DNA of 8,218 bases from Prevotella sp. UBA3208 (GCA_002363695.1 DEWO01000059.1:1-8218), one strand, 5' to 3'. Shown: positions 1 to 6,542, counted from the first letter of the stretch. Numbers and translations: made by a program. Notes: a model not told the origin generated them from the letters alone.

Positions 1-190
1 CAAAGGGTCTGTCACTGTCAATGGTGTCAGCCTGACCGTCTGCAATCCGACGCAGAACACCTTCCAGGGGGCCATCATCCCCTACACGTTTGAACATACG
101 AACTTCTGCGATATTCAGGTTGGCTCCGTCGTTAATCTGGAGTTTGACATCATCGGCAAGTATATTGCCCGTTTACAGCAGCTTGCATGA
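1..190 (+). CDS. ribE: Riboflavin synthase, alpha chain (C-terminal part; 5' end outside window)
   Basis: This enzyme converts two molecules of 6,7-dimethyl-8-ribityllumazine into riboflavin plus a pyrimidinedione, the last step of vitamin B2 synthesis in the cytoplasm. The frame is open from base 2 and gives the last 62 residues, ending at TGA 188-190. Visible family signatures of the second lumazine-binding barrel are KGSVTVNGVSLTV near the window start, then PYTFEHTNF, then VNLEFDIIGKYIARL near the end. The family is about 200 residues long, so roughly two thirds of the gene lies upstream. The stop overlaps the next start as ATGA (187-190), so nth is probably translated by coupling from this gene. 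Identity is clear from the motifs. In some naming schemes the gene is called ribC. Confidence 0.93.
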   Translation, partial: KGSVTVNGVSLTVCNPTQNTFQGAIIPYTFEHTNFCDIQVGSVVNLEFDIIGKYIARLQQLA

Positions 191-822
191 CCCGAAGAGA
201 GAGGTACGATTTTGTACTGCAATACTTCCGCAAGCAAATGCCGGAGGTGCAGACAGAACTGGAGTTCGGCAGCGTGTTCCAGCTGCTGGTCGCTGTCATT
301 CTGAGCGCCCAGTGTACGGATAAACGTATCAATCAGGTGACACCAGAGCTATTTCTTCGCTACCCTGACGCCAAGAGCATGGCGAAAGCTGAGACGGAAG
401 ATGTGCTGGAATATATCAGCAGTGTCTCCTACCCTAACTCCAAGGCTGAACATCTGGTCAAGATGGCTCGCATCCTGACAGAACAATATGACGGAGAAGT
501 TCCTTCGGACATGAATCTGCTGTTAGACCTGCCAGGCGTGGGACGCAAGACGGCCAACGTCATACAGAGCGTAGCTTTCGGAAAGTCTACGATGGCTGTC
601 GACACGCATGTGTTCCGCGTCAGTCATCGGCTGGGCTTGGTGCCGTCTACAGCAGACACGCCCTATAAGGTAGAACAGGCGCTGGTAAAAAACATACCCG
701 CGGAAGATATTCCACGGGCACATCATTGGTTGTTGCTTCACGGCCGTTATGTCTGTACGTCGCGCAAGCCGCATTGTGAGAAGTGCGACCTTAGCGGCGT
801 TTGTCCTTCGGCTTTCCGTTAG
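187..822 (+). CDS. nth: Endonuclease III (DNA glycosylase/AP lyase with 4Fe-4S cluster)
   Basis: Base-excision repair enzyme that removes oxidised pyrimidines and then nicks the abasic site by beta-elimination. The 211-residue length matches the family. LSAQCTDKRIN (39-49) is the conserved N-terminal block. The helix-hairpin-helix LPGVGRKTANVI starts at 115 and carries the catalytic lysine K121. AVDTHVFRV holds the catalytic aspartate D139. The 4Fe-4S ligands are C190, C197, C200 and C206 with the canonical C-x6-C-x2-C-x5-C spacing. The ATG at 187 overlaps the riboflavin synthase stop as ATGA, and no better start is needed because the alignment begins here. The 3' end overlaps the convergent minus-strand gene by 32 bases (791-822), and that overlap includes the codon for cluster ligand C206. 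No terminator is visible after the stop. Confidence 0.97.
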   Translation: MTRRERYDFVLQYFRKQMPEVQTELEFGSVFQLLVAVILSAQCTDKRINQVTPELFLRYPDAKSMAKAETEDVLEYISSVSYPNSKAEHLVKMARILTEQYDGEVPSDMNLLLDLPGVGRKTANVIQSVAFGKSTMAVDTHVFRVSHRLGLVPSTADTPYKVEQALVKNIPAEDIPRAHHWLLLHGRYVCTSRKPHCEKCDLSGVCPSAFR

Positions 823-1237
823 GGTTCTGCCAGCCTTTCATCATCTTACGATAGAAACGGCTCTCGGCCTTGATGACATCATACAACTTGGAAGCAGAAA
901 CCACCTGTAGCATCTTCTGATGATAGGTCGACTCCAATTGCTTCAGTTCCAGATTACACTTGTCGCGCTCCTTGATGGCATTGGCACAGCCCGCTTCGTC
1001 TGCAGGTTTCTGATTGCCCATGGCACGCATACGTGAATAGATGCTGCGCTGCTTTTTGTGCATCTCCTTGAAGATGGGAAAGAGCTTGGCAGCCTCCTCC
1101 TTGTCCAAATTGGCCTTCTTGATAATATACTCCTCCATATCAGCATCGAACTTCTCTGGTGAGAATTTCTTTTGCTCCTGAGCTGATAACGAGATGACCA
1201 TCATCAGGCTGACGACAATAATGAAAACTTTCTTCAT
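791..1237 (-). CDS. Secreted Spy/CpxP-like helical protein linked to an ECF sigma factor
   Basis: A 148-residue protein with a signal peptide (MKKVFIIVVSLMMVISLSAQ, probable cleavage near residue 19) followed by a charged, almost wholly helical mature part. The segment at 43-66 (LDKEEAAKLFPIFKEMHKKQ) and the one near 112-131 (VVSASKLYDVIKAESRFYRK) resemble the two LTxxQ-type helices of Spy/CpxP-like periplasmic proteins. Bacteroidetes proteins of this look are often annotated as sensors of ECF-type sigma factors. Two cysteines (C84, C94) are present. The ATG at 1237 is chosen because it puts the signal peptide at the N terminus; an in-frame ATG at 1249 and longer forms would add unrelated residues. 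It starts 16 bases after the putative anti-sigma gene stops, so the two are probably cotranscribed. A role as periplasmic sensor or chaperone is inference from context and weak motif similarity. Confidence 0.8.
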   Translation of the reverse strand: MKKVFIIVVSLMMVISLSAQEQKKFSPEKFDADMEEYIIKKANLDKEEAAKLFPIFKEMHKKQRSIYSRMRAMGNQKPADEAGCANAIKERDKCNLELKQLESTYHQKMLQVVSASKLYDVIKAESRFYRKMMKGWQNPNGKPKDKRR

Positions 1238-1253
1238 GTCACAAACCATTAAG

Positions 1254-1595
1254 TTAATTTTCGGCCAGATATGCATAAATCTCGGAATTGTCGAGCATTG
1301 CATAATCTGCTACTTCATCAATATATGAATTTTCTGTGTTGGTATCAACAGAGGCCACAACAGTCTGGTCATCAGCCTGCTGATGGTAATGGAATGTCAA
1401 TCCCATCACAGCAACAGCAGCAACGCAGGCTGCAGCATAGAACCATTTGCGAAGCTGGACAACACGACTCTTCTGACGACGCTCAGGCAATCGGCTCATC
1501 ACCTGTGATGTCAGCTGGTCGAAATACCCTTCGGGAACAGTGAAGGGATTCTTCTGTCCGACCTTTTCCCTGATATACTTCTCTTCGTTTTCCAT
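1254..1595 (-). CDS. Single-pass membrane protein, putative anti-sigma factor
   Basis: A 113-residue protein with a cytoplasmic-looking N-terminal part (1-50), one hydrophobic segment at about 51-69 (WFYAAACVAAVAVMGLTFH) and a short acidic C-terminal tail (about 73-113) likely on the periplasmic side. The motif NPFTVPEGYFDQL (16-28) is typical of small proteins encoded just after ECF sigma factors in Bacteroidetes. A basic stretch (RRQKSRVVQLRK, 39-50) precedes the membrane segment, which fits an N-in orientation. It lies 42 bases after the sigma factor gene and 16 bases before the Spy-like gene. It lacks any recognisable zinc-binding HxxxCxxC motif, so it is not a ZAS-type anti-sigma factor. 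The anti-sigma role is inferred from position and topology, not from a known sigma-binding domain. Confidence 0.72.
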   Translation of the reverse strand: MENEEKYIREKVGQKNPFTVPEGYFDQLTSQVMSRLPERRQKSRVVQLRKWFYAAACVAAVAVMGLTFHYHQQADDQTVVASVDTNTENSYIDEVADYAMLDNSEIYAYLAEN

Positions 1596-1637
1596 ACTTG
1601 TTTCTTTGTTGTTATGACGTATATTGATATTAAAGGT

Positions 1638-2189
1638 TTAATCGTGACGCTTAAAAAATTCAGAAATCTTTTTCACTGCTATGTGGTAGGAGGCTTTCAA
1701 TGAGCCTTCTGAGGTTTCCAGCAGCTCGCTCATGTCGCTATACTTCATGTCGTCGTAATAGCGCAGGTTGAATACAGTCCGCTGAACGTCTGGCAGTTGG
1801 GCAATAGCTTCTTGCAACAGGGCCTGGGTCTCATCGCCATCAAAATAGTCGTCTGCTATCAGCATATTGGCAATACCCGTCTCTTCCTGATCTGCACTGA
1901 CGGTAGACTGATTTTTCTTGCGTCGCAGAAAATCTACACTCTCATTGATGGTAATACGATAGAGCCACGTGGACAAGCGGGCATCTTGATGAAAATCGTC
2001 CAGATGGGTCCACGCTTTCAAGAATACATTCTGTATGACATCATCTGCATCATCGTGGGTCAGCACGATGCGACGTGCCTGCCAATAGAGTTGTTCGCTA
2101 AATTCGCGTACCACTCTCTCGAACGCCTTTCGTTGCGTTGCGGGGTCTTTCAGTTGCTGCATCAACAGTTTTTCGTCCTCTCGTGTCAT
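1638..2189 (-). CDS. ECF-type RNA polymerase sigma factor (sigma-70 family)
   Basis: A 183-residue sigma factor with only regions 2 and 4, as usual for the ECF group. Region 2 spans about 27-93 and includes DDADDVIQNVFLKAW (46-60) and the -10-recognition stretch LSTWLYRITINESVDFLRRKK (72-92). An acidic linker (about 98-120) follows. Region 4 spans about 123-177, with LPDVQRTVFNLRYYDDMKYSDMSELL leading into the helix-turn-helix at ETSEGSLKASYHIAVKKI. The ATG at 2189 begins 4 bases after the L,D-transpeptidase stop codon (2194-2196), so the two genes are almost certainly on one transcript. The putative anti-sigma and Spy-like genes follow on the same strand. Its regulon cannot be read from this window. 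No clear copy of a separate autoregulatory promoter is seen immediately upstream. Confidence 0.95.
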   Translation of the reverse strand: MTREDEKLLMQQLKDPATQRKAFERVVREFSEQLYWQARRIVLTHDDADDVIQNVFLKAWTHLDDFHQDARLSTWLYRITINESVDFLRRKKNQSTVSADQEETGIANMLIADDYFDGDETQALLQEAIAQLPDVQRTVFNLRYYDDMKYSDMSELLETSEGSLKASYHIAVKKISEFFKRHD

Positions 2190-2193
2190 AGGC

Positions 2194-3786
2194 TCACATA
2201 TAAGTGCTTAAATGATTCCACACTACTTGGTCATAGCCGTAAACGTCGGGCCAAGTCTGAAAAGCGCCATAGGCATCAGGCCAAAGCGTATAATATATAA
2301 TATAAAGAGGTACGCAAGGCTTGACGGACACATAGCCTATGATTTTGTTGCAGTCCTCTATTTCAGGATGCGACTCTATATAATCCATCCCCTGAAGCGT
2401 CTCTGGGGTTAGTCCCATCGCTATACGAATACGGTCCAACAGCCATTCGTCAGGATTGTCAAGCACGAACCGAGCCAGTTCAAAAGGTTTCGCCACACGT
2501 ACACAGCCGTGCGACATAGCCCTTGAGAGTCGTTCAAAGGCTCCAGGATTGGAAGTGTCGTGCAGGAATACGGAGAAATTGTTCTTGAATCTGAAAATGA
2601 TACGTCCCAGCGAGTTTCCGGCACCTCCTTCCTGGGCGACCTTGTACTTCCCACTGAGCAACATCTGCTTTGTCACACTTTTGGCGTTCAGCTTCTGGTG
2701 GGTTTCTTTGTCGTAGATGTAGTATCTGTTGCGGGCAAAATAGGAAGAGTCGCCAACGTGACGGGTCACATCATTCTCTATAATGCTCATCGGCATCACC
2801 CATTGCGGATTCACCTCCATCCACTCGATTTGACTGGACAACTGGGGAGTCTTGGTCTTGACATTGCCACACACAACACGCATATCCAGCAGGGAGTCGT
2901 CGCTATAGGCATAGAGATGGTAGGCAGGAATGTTTACGATAATACGTTTCCCAGTTTCCGCGATGGGTTGCTTCATGCGCCAGCGACAGCGTTCCATGTT
3001 TACGAGGATGCGCTTGCGTTGCCCGATGCCGTTAGCAGCAGAAAGCATCTCCTTCAGTTTCAGATACATATTGTCGGTAGGCTGAATCTCACGGAGATAG
3101 GCAGCTATGCTGTCGTGTCTCACTTTGCCGATGACTAATGATGCATAGTTTTTCCCAGGCCGGTCTATGGGTATGTCAAAGAGTCCGCGATACTTGACAA
3201 CTTTGCGCACAGTGTCCTCTTTCTCTATATCCAGATTGTTGAAAATGCTGTTGGGGTTGACAAATCCAAAGCGCTGTCCGTAACAATAGCGCATACAGGC
3301 TTTGGTCAGCTGGTACTCCAACCTTGCAACTGTCTGGTTGATGGTGTTCGCGCCTTCTCCCAGGCTTAAAGTTCTCAGGCGTTTGATGTCTTGCTCAATG
3401 GTCTCAACGCCAAAGGCCTTTTCGGACATCCCTATCTCGTTCAGCAAGTGCAGCCAGCCCAATAGGGAGTCTGCCCTTTCGTCTACGCCATTACGGTCTA
3501 TCCACACCAAGGGATGTTGGCCGTCCTGATAGTAGCGGCGTGTCTGGCGGTCAGCTTCTGTTGTCCCTTTGTCAGCATCCTTCAGACGTTTCAAGTGACG
3601 GCGAATCTCCTTGAGGTCAAAAACAAATTCGGGCGCTTTCATGTCAGAAAACGCCTCCTCAGTGATGACTCTGTCCTTGTGCGAAAGGCTGCCGTTGCAT
3701 CCAGTCAGCAACAACAGTGAAAACAAGAACAGGATTATTGAATAGCCACCTTTCTTACAACCTTGCCTATCTTTAATATATAGCAA
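2194..3786 (-). CDS. L,D-transpeptidase, YcbB/LdtD-like lipoprotein
   Basis: A 530-residue envelope enzyme expected to form 3-3 cross-links in peptidoglycan or attach proteins to it, using an active-site cysteine. A lipoprotein signal runs to LTGC, with lipid-modified C30. Residues about 45-260 resemble the scaffold/peptidoglycan-binding region of YcbB-type enzymes. The YkuD catalytic domain spans about 280-455, with FLHDTSNPGAF (H409) and SHGCVRV (425-431, nucleophile C428). The tail contains YIIYYTLWPDAYG and WPDVYGYD, seen in Bacteroidetes relatives. The start is uncertain. The frame is closed just upstream by TAA, no ATG precedes the signal peptide, and TTG 3786 is the best choice because it leaves a basic n-region. 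It overlaps the preceding gene by 52 bases. It ends 4 bases before the ECF sigma start. Confidence 0.9.
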   Translation of the reverse strand: MLYIKDRQGCKKGGYSIILFLFSLLLLTGCNGSLSHKDRVITEEAFSDMKAPEFVFDLKEIRRHLKRLKDADKGTTEADRQTRRYYQDGQHPLVWIDRNGVDERADSLLGWLHLLNEIGMSEKAFGVETIEQDIKRLRTLSLGEGANTINQTVARLEYQLTKACMRYCYGQRFGFVNPNSIFNNLDIEKEDTVRKVVKYRGLFDIPIDRPGKNYASLVIGKVRHDSIAAYLREIQPTDNMYLKLKEMLSAANGIGQRKRILVNMERCRWRMKQPIAETGKRIIVNIPAYHLYAYSDDSLLDMRVVCGNVKTKTPQLSSQIEWMEVNPQWVMPMSIIENDVTRHVGDSSYFARNRYYIYDKETHQKLNAKSVTKQMLLSGKYKVAQEGGAGNSLGRIIFRFKNNFSVFLHDTSNPGAFERLSRAMSHGCVRVAKPFELARFVLDNPDEWLLDRIRIAMGLTPETLQGMDYIESHPEIEDCNKIIGYVSVKPCVPLYIIYYTLWPDAYGAFQTWPDVYGYDQVVWNHLSTYM

Positions 3787-4049
3787 CCTTTAGGTACGTT
3801 TAGTTCTACGCGTTGTGCCGGACTCTCTATCTTCAATGTCATTACACGACGTCCTGTCAGCGAGACAACCTCCAAGGTCTGGCCTTGAGCACCATTAATG
3901 ACGACCCACTGACCATTGACAGAGATGGTGATTTCCTCTTCTATCGCTTGTTCCATGGAGAACATCTCTGCATCTGCAGCCACCATTGAGACAGGGGCTG
4001 AAAGTAGAAGAATTCCCATAAGAGGTAAAATGAGTAGTCTTTTCGTCAT
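3735..4049 (-). CDS. Small secreted protein made of a signal peptide and one beta-rich sorting-domain-like module
   Basis: A 104-residue protein. Residues 1 to about 25 form a signal peptide (MTKRLLILPLMGILLLS, then PVSMVAA). A short acidic linker follows (EQAIEEEI, 33-40). The rest (about 41-104) alternates hydrophobic residues as in a small beta sandwich and resembles a type IX secretion C-terminal domain: VVSLTGRRVMTLKI, VELNVPKGCYILKIGKVVRKVAIQ. The PKGCYILKI stretch corresponds to the usual P-x-G-x-Y-x-L-x-V pattern, with one Cys (C89). No cargo domain lies between signal and module. The ATG at 4049 is preferred over more upstream codons because it gives the signal peptide. It is the first gene after a good promoter (4075-4106) and overlaps the transpeptidase start. 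Alternatives are DUF3244-like or DUF6383-like small Bacteroidales proteins. Function unknown. Confidence 0.75.
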   Translation of the reverse strand: MTKRLLILPLMGILLLSAPVSMVAADAEMFSMEQAIEEEITISVNGQWVVINGAQGQTLEVVSLTGRRVMTLKIESPAQRVELNVPKGCYILKIGKVVRKVAIQ

Positions 4050-4074
4050 AAGCAATTCACTATATATTTGAGTG

Positions 4075-4106
4075 CAAATGTACGAAGAATCTTTGAATCT
4101 GCCAAA
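4075..4106 (-). promoter_or_regulatory. Bacteroidetes-type promoter for the small secreted protein/L,D-transpeptidase/ECF sigma set
   Basis: Read on the minus strand, TTTG (4106-4103) is followed after 20 bases by TACATTTG (4082-4075). This fits the known Bacteroidetes primary-sigma pattern of a TTTG element near -33 and TAnnTTTG near -7. Transcription should start around 4069, giving a leader of about 20 bases before the ATG at 4049. It lies between the RNase Z stop and the next gene, so it probably gives the downstream five genes their own transcript. Confidence 0.75.
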
Positions 4107-4128
4107 TTTTTTGAATGAAAATGTGTGT

Positions 4129-5043
4129 TTAGACGTCAAAAACAAGTTGTTCGTCCGTCAGATGGGCATTGGAGAACACTTCCTTTGCCTCGTCAAGCAA
4201 TACTTTTTCGTCCTCATAACGAGAGGAATAGTGGCCCAGCAGCAATTGCCCTGCACCAGCATCCCTGGCTACTGTGGCGGCCTGTTTGGCTGTTGAATGG
4301 CAATACTTCTCTGCCATCAGGAGATTGTCCTCGCCATAGGTGCTCTCGTGGTAGAGTGTGCTGACTCCCTGAATGCGTTCGTGCAAAGAGGGAATATAGC
4401 GCGTGTCGCTACAGTAGGCGTACGAACGAGGAGGCTCAGAAGGCTCTACAAGACGGCTGTTCGGAACATATTCGCCCTCTTCTGTGGTCCAGTCGGCACC
4501 TGCTTTGATGTTGTTGATTTGGCTGATGGGGATATGATAGAAATCTATCATGTCGCGCCGGATATGTGGCTGACTGGGCTTCTCACGGAACAAATAGCCA
4601 CAACACGGCATACGATGCTCCAAAGGTATGCTTTCTACCGTCAGGGAACGGTCTTCATAGACTACTTGCTGTCTGGTGGTGTCTACCGGATGGAAATCTA
4701 CCTCGTAGTCAAAGTCGTGACAGAACAGCTTCATCTGCCTGTTCAGGATGTCTTCCATCTCCTTGGGGGCATATACCGCCAAGCGGGCAGTACGGCCCAG
4801 CAGCCCGAAGGTGCTTAGCATTCCTATCAGCCCGAAGCAATGGTCACCATGCAGGTGGGAAATAAAGACAGCACTAATCTTGGTAAACCGGATGCGGGAA
4901 CGACGCAACTGTATCTGCGTGCCTTCTCCGCAATCCACCAAGAACAATTTTCCCCTCACCTCGACCACCTGTGCTGACGCATAGTGACGAGGTGTGGGCA
5001 GGGCGCTGCCACAGCCTAATATATGAACTTTGAACGGTTCCAA
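4129..5043 (-). CDS. rnz: Ribonuclease Z (tRNA 3' processing endonuclease)
   Basis: Metallo-beta-lactamase-fold zinc enzyme that cuts tRNA precursors at the 3' side of the discriminator base. The 304-residue length fits the bacterial short form. N-terminal signature ILGCGSALPTPRHYASAQ (8-25) and DCGEGTQ (37-43) are visible. The zinc-binding motif SHLHGDH has H63, H65, D67 and H68. Further ligands or catalytic residues are likely H143 (PLEHRMPCCGYLF), D213 (CSDTRY), the HEST motif (H232), H249 and H271 (LLGHYSSRY). The start is TTG at 5043: a TAG lies four codons upstream in frame, no ATG is available before the conserved region, and MEPFKVHILGCG matches where relatives begin. It follows the lipoprotein gene after 12 bases. 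A separate promoter for the genes downstream lies just past its stop. Confidence 0.95.
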   Translation of the reverse strand: MEPFKVHILGCGSALPTPRHYASAQVVEVRGKLFLVDCGEGTQIQLRRSRIRFTKISAVFISHLHGDHCFGLIGMLSTFGLLGRTARLAVYAPKEMEDILNRQMKLFCHDFDYEVDFHPVDTTRQQVVYEDRSLTVESIPLEHRMPCCGYLFREKPSQPHIRRDMIDFYHIPISQINNIKAGADWTTEEGEYVPNSRLVEPSEPPRSYAYCSDTRYIPSLHERIQGVSTLYHESTYGEDNLLMAEKYCHSTAKQAATVARDAGAGQLLLGHYSSRYEDEKVLLDEAKEVFSNAHLTDEQLVFDV

Positions 5044-5055
5044 TATTGCTGACTA

Positions 5056-5715
5056 TTACATGAAGAATTCGTTTTGTGCATCTTCAAGTTTTATATTTCC
5101 GCCGTATTCCTCCTTGGGTTTCTGACGGCTGTACTCAAAGGTTTCCTCCGCATCTTTATAGATAAGCGTGTCCGGACCTAACTTCACGATGTCATAGATA
5201 CAGATTTCGTCCTCTTCGCTGCCGCCTTCGCGTACCAGCATGATTTCCAGCTTACCACGGGCCAGACGCCATGTCTTGTAGTTGATGTTGCTCTGGTCGA
5301 TACTCTCGGCAACGCCTCCTTCCTTGATGCTGATACCCACTTCGTCAGAACCGTCTATCGGGTTGGGCATCACCCAGTTTCCCAATAATGCCACCTGATT
5401 GACGACCATTTCTGCTGATTTGCGGTCAGCACTTGGCAGCACCGCCATACGGTCGCCGACATGGAGCCCGCCGAAAACTTGCCCGTTTTCCTGAGCTTCC
5501 GAAATGTCAAGCGAAAGCGTATCACCCATATCCGTAATCAGCTGAAGGGTATTCATAGCCGTTTCCTCACCGCAAACACCATAGATGGTCGGGTCTGCAT
5601 TGACTATGTCTGCAGAATCTCCGTTGTCAAATGGAACAGGCTTTGTACTATTGCCGCAGCTGCCCATTGCGAGAACTGCTGAAATAAACACAAATAAAAC
5701 TCCTAAATTCTTCAT
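5056..5715 (-). CDS. Lipoprotein with a C-terminal lipocalin-like domain
   Basis: A 219-residue lipoprotein of unknown role. The signal MKNLGVLFVFISAVLAMGSC ends in a lipobox with C20 as the lipidation site. A first region (about 40-105) contains YGVCGEETAMNTLQLITDMG and GDRMAVLP and looks like a small beta-rich fold. A second region beginning at LLGNWVMPNPIDGSDEVG (about 110) and continuing through WRLARGKLEI and IYDIVKLGPDTLIY resembles the lipocalin-like domains common in Bacteroidales lipoproteins. The last 40 residues are acidic and probably flexible. The ATG at 5715 is preferred; an in-frame GTG two codons upstream (5721) is possible. It sits 23 bases after mazG and 12 before rnz, consistent with one transcript. 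The ligand, if any, cannot be inferred. Confidence 0.82.
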   Translation of the reverse strand: MKNLGVLFVFISAVLAMGSCGNSTKPVPFDNGDSADIVNADPTIYGVCGEETAMNTLQLITDMGDTLSLDISEAQENGQVFGGLHVGDRMAVLPSADRKSAEMVVNQVALLGNWVMPNPIDGSDEVGISIKEGGVAESIDQSNINYKTWRLARGKLEIMLVREGGSEEDEICIYDIVKLGPDTLIYKDAEETFEYSRQKPKEEYGGNIKLEDAQNEFFM

Positions 5716-5738
5716 ATCCACGAATTTATATATTTTTA

Positions 5739-6542
5739 TTAGACTTCTTCTTTCTCACGTTCTTTGGCCTCATTCCAGAGGGCGTCCATCTCTGCAAGCG
5801 TCATCTCCGTCAGCGGCTTTCCTGCACGGATACTGTGCTGTTCTATGTAATTAAAACGACGGATGAACTTCTGGTTTGTCATCTCCAGGGCATTGTCGGG
5901 GTTGAGCTTGTAAAGACGTGCCGCGTTGATGACACTAAAAAGGAAGTCGCCAAGTTCACGAGTGGCGTTCTCCTTGTCTTCCTTGCGCAACTCGGCCTCC
6001 AGTTCACCCAGTTCTTCACGGACTTTCCCCCAAACGTCCTGCTTGTCCTCCCAGTCGAAGCCGACATTGCGGGCTTTATCCTGTACCCGATAAGCCTTGA
6101 TGAGCGAGGGCAAGGCTGCGGGGACGCCGGAGAGAACGGTTTTGTTGCCGTCTTTCTCTTTCAACTTGATTTGCTCCCAGCTTTCAAGAACGGCTTCGGC
6201 ATCCTTGGCAACAGCTTCTCCGTAGACATGCGGATGGCGGAATATCAGCTTGTCGCACAGTTTGTTGCAGACATCTGCTATATCAAACTGCTGCTTCTCC
6301 TCTCCTATTCTACCGTAGAAGACGACGTGCAGCAGGACGTCGCCCAGCTCCTTGCATATCTCGTGCTGGTCGTCACGAATCAGTGCCTCGCACAATTCGT
6401 ACGTTTCTTCTATCGTGTTAGGCCTCAGGCTTTCGTTGGTCTGCTTGCGATCCCACGGACATTCCTCGCGCAGCCTGTCCATGACATCCAACAGCCGGCC
6501 AAAGGCCTCCATTTTCTCTTCTCTTGTATGCATTCTTTCCAT
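5739..6542 (-). CDS. mazG: MazG nucleoside triphosphate pyrophosphohydrolase (two MazG domains)
   Basis: Cytoplasmic house-cleaning enzyme that hydrolyses NTPs to NMP and pyrophosphate. About 267 residues from ATG 6542, the usual length for the two-domain form. The conserved CPWDRKQTNESLR block (28-40) precedes the first metal-binding set EETYE (45-49) and KELGD (E65, D68). LIFRHPHVYGE (99-109) is a family signature. The second domain has REELGELE (175-182) and RELGD (E196, D199). Both sets of acidic residues are intact. A second ATG at 6533 (MHTREEK) is an equally plausible start and is where many relatives begin; a TTG-started form from 6554 would overlap the promoter and is unlikely. It is the first gene of a probable mazG-lipoprotein-rnz transcript, and its promoter is back to back with that of valS. 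Confidence 0.95.
   Translation of the reverse strand: MERMHTREEKMEAFGRLLDVMDRLREECPWDRKQTNESLRPNTIEETYELCEALIRDDQHEICKELGDVLLHVVFYGRIGEEKQQFDIADVCNKLCDKLIFRHPHVYGEAVAKDAEAVLESWEQIKLKEKDGNKTVLSGVPAALPSLIKAYRVQDKARNVGFDWEDKQDVWGKVREELGELEAELRKEDKENATRELGDFLFSVINAARLYKLNPDNALEMTNQKFIRRFNYIEQHSIRAGKPLTEMTLAEMDALWNEAKEREKEEV

Noticed and set aside
764..796. GCCGC/GCGGC pairing downstream of the Spy-like gene as a terminator.
   Set aside because: Five base pairs around a loop of about 21 bases with no T run, and the bases are coding for endonuclease III.
2220..2290. Near-repeat in the transpeptidase tail (LWPDAYG followed by TWPDVYGYD).
   Set aside because: Related Bacteroidetes transpeptidases carry a similar pair of PD-x-x-G motifs, so this looks like a family feature and not a recent duplication.
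2282..2290. Minus-strand TACGCTTTG before the ECF sigma gene as a possible promoter.
   Set aside because: The spacing is TAnnnTTTG, one base longer than the consensus, and no TTTG lies at the right upstream distance.
2560..3138. A 192-codon plus-strand frame opposite the L,D-transpeptidase.
   Set aside because: Shadow of a gene with a clear YkuD catalytic motif; no start signals or motifs of its own.
4107..4128. AT-rich stretch after the RNase Z stop as a terminator.
   Set aside because: Only a weak all-AT stem can be drawn, without a GC stem followed by a T run.
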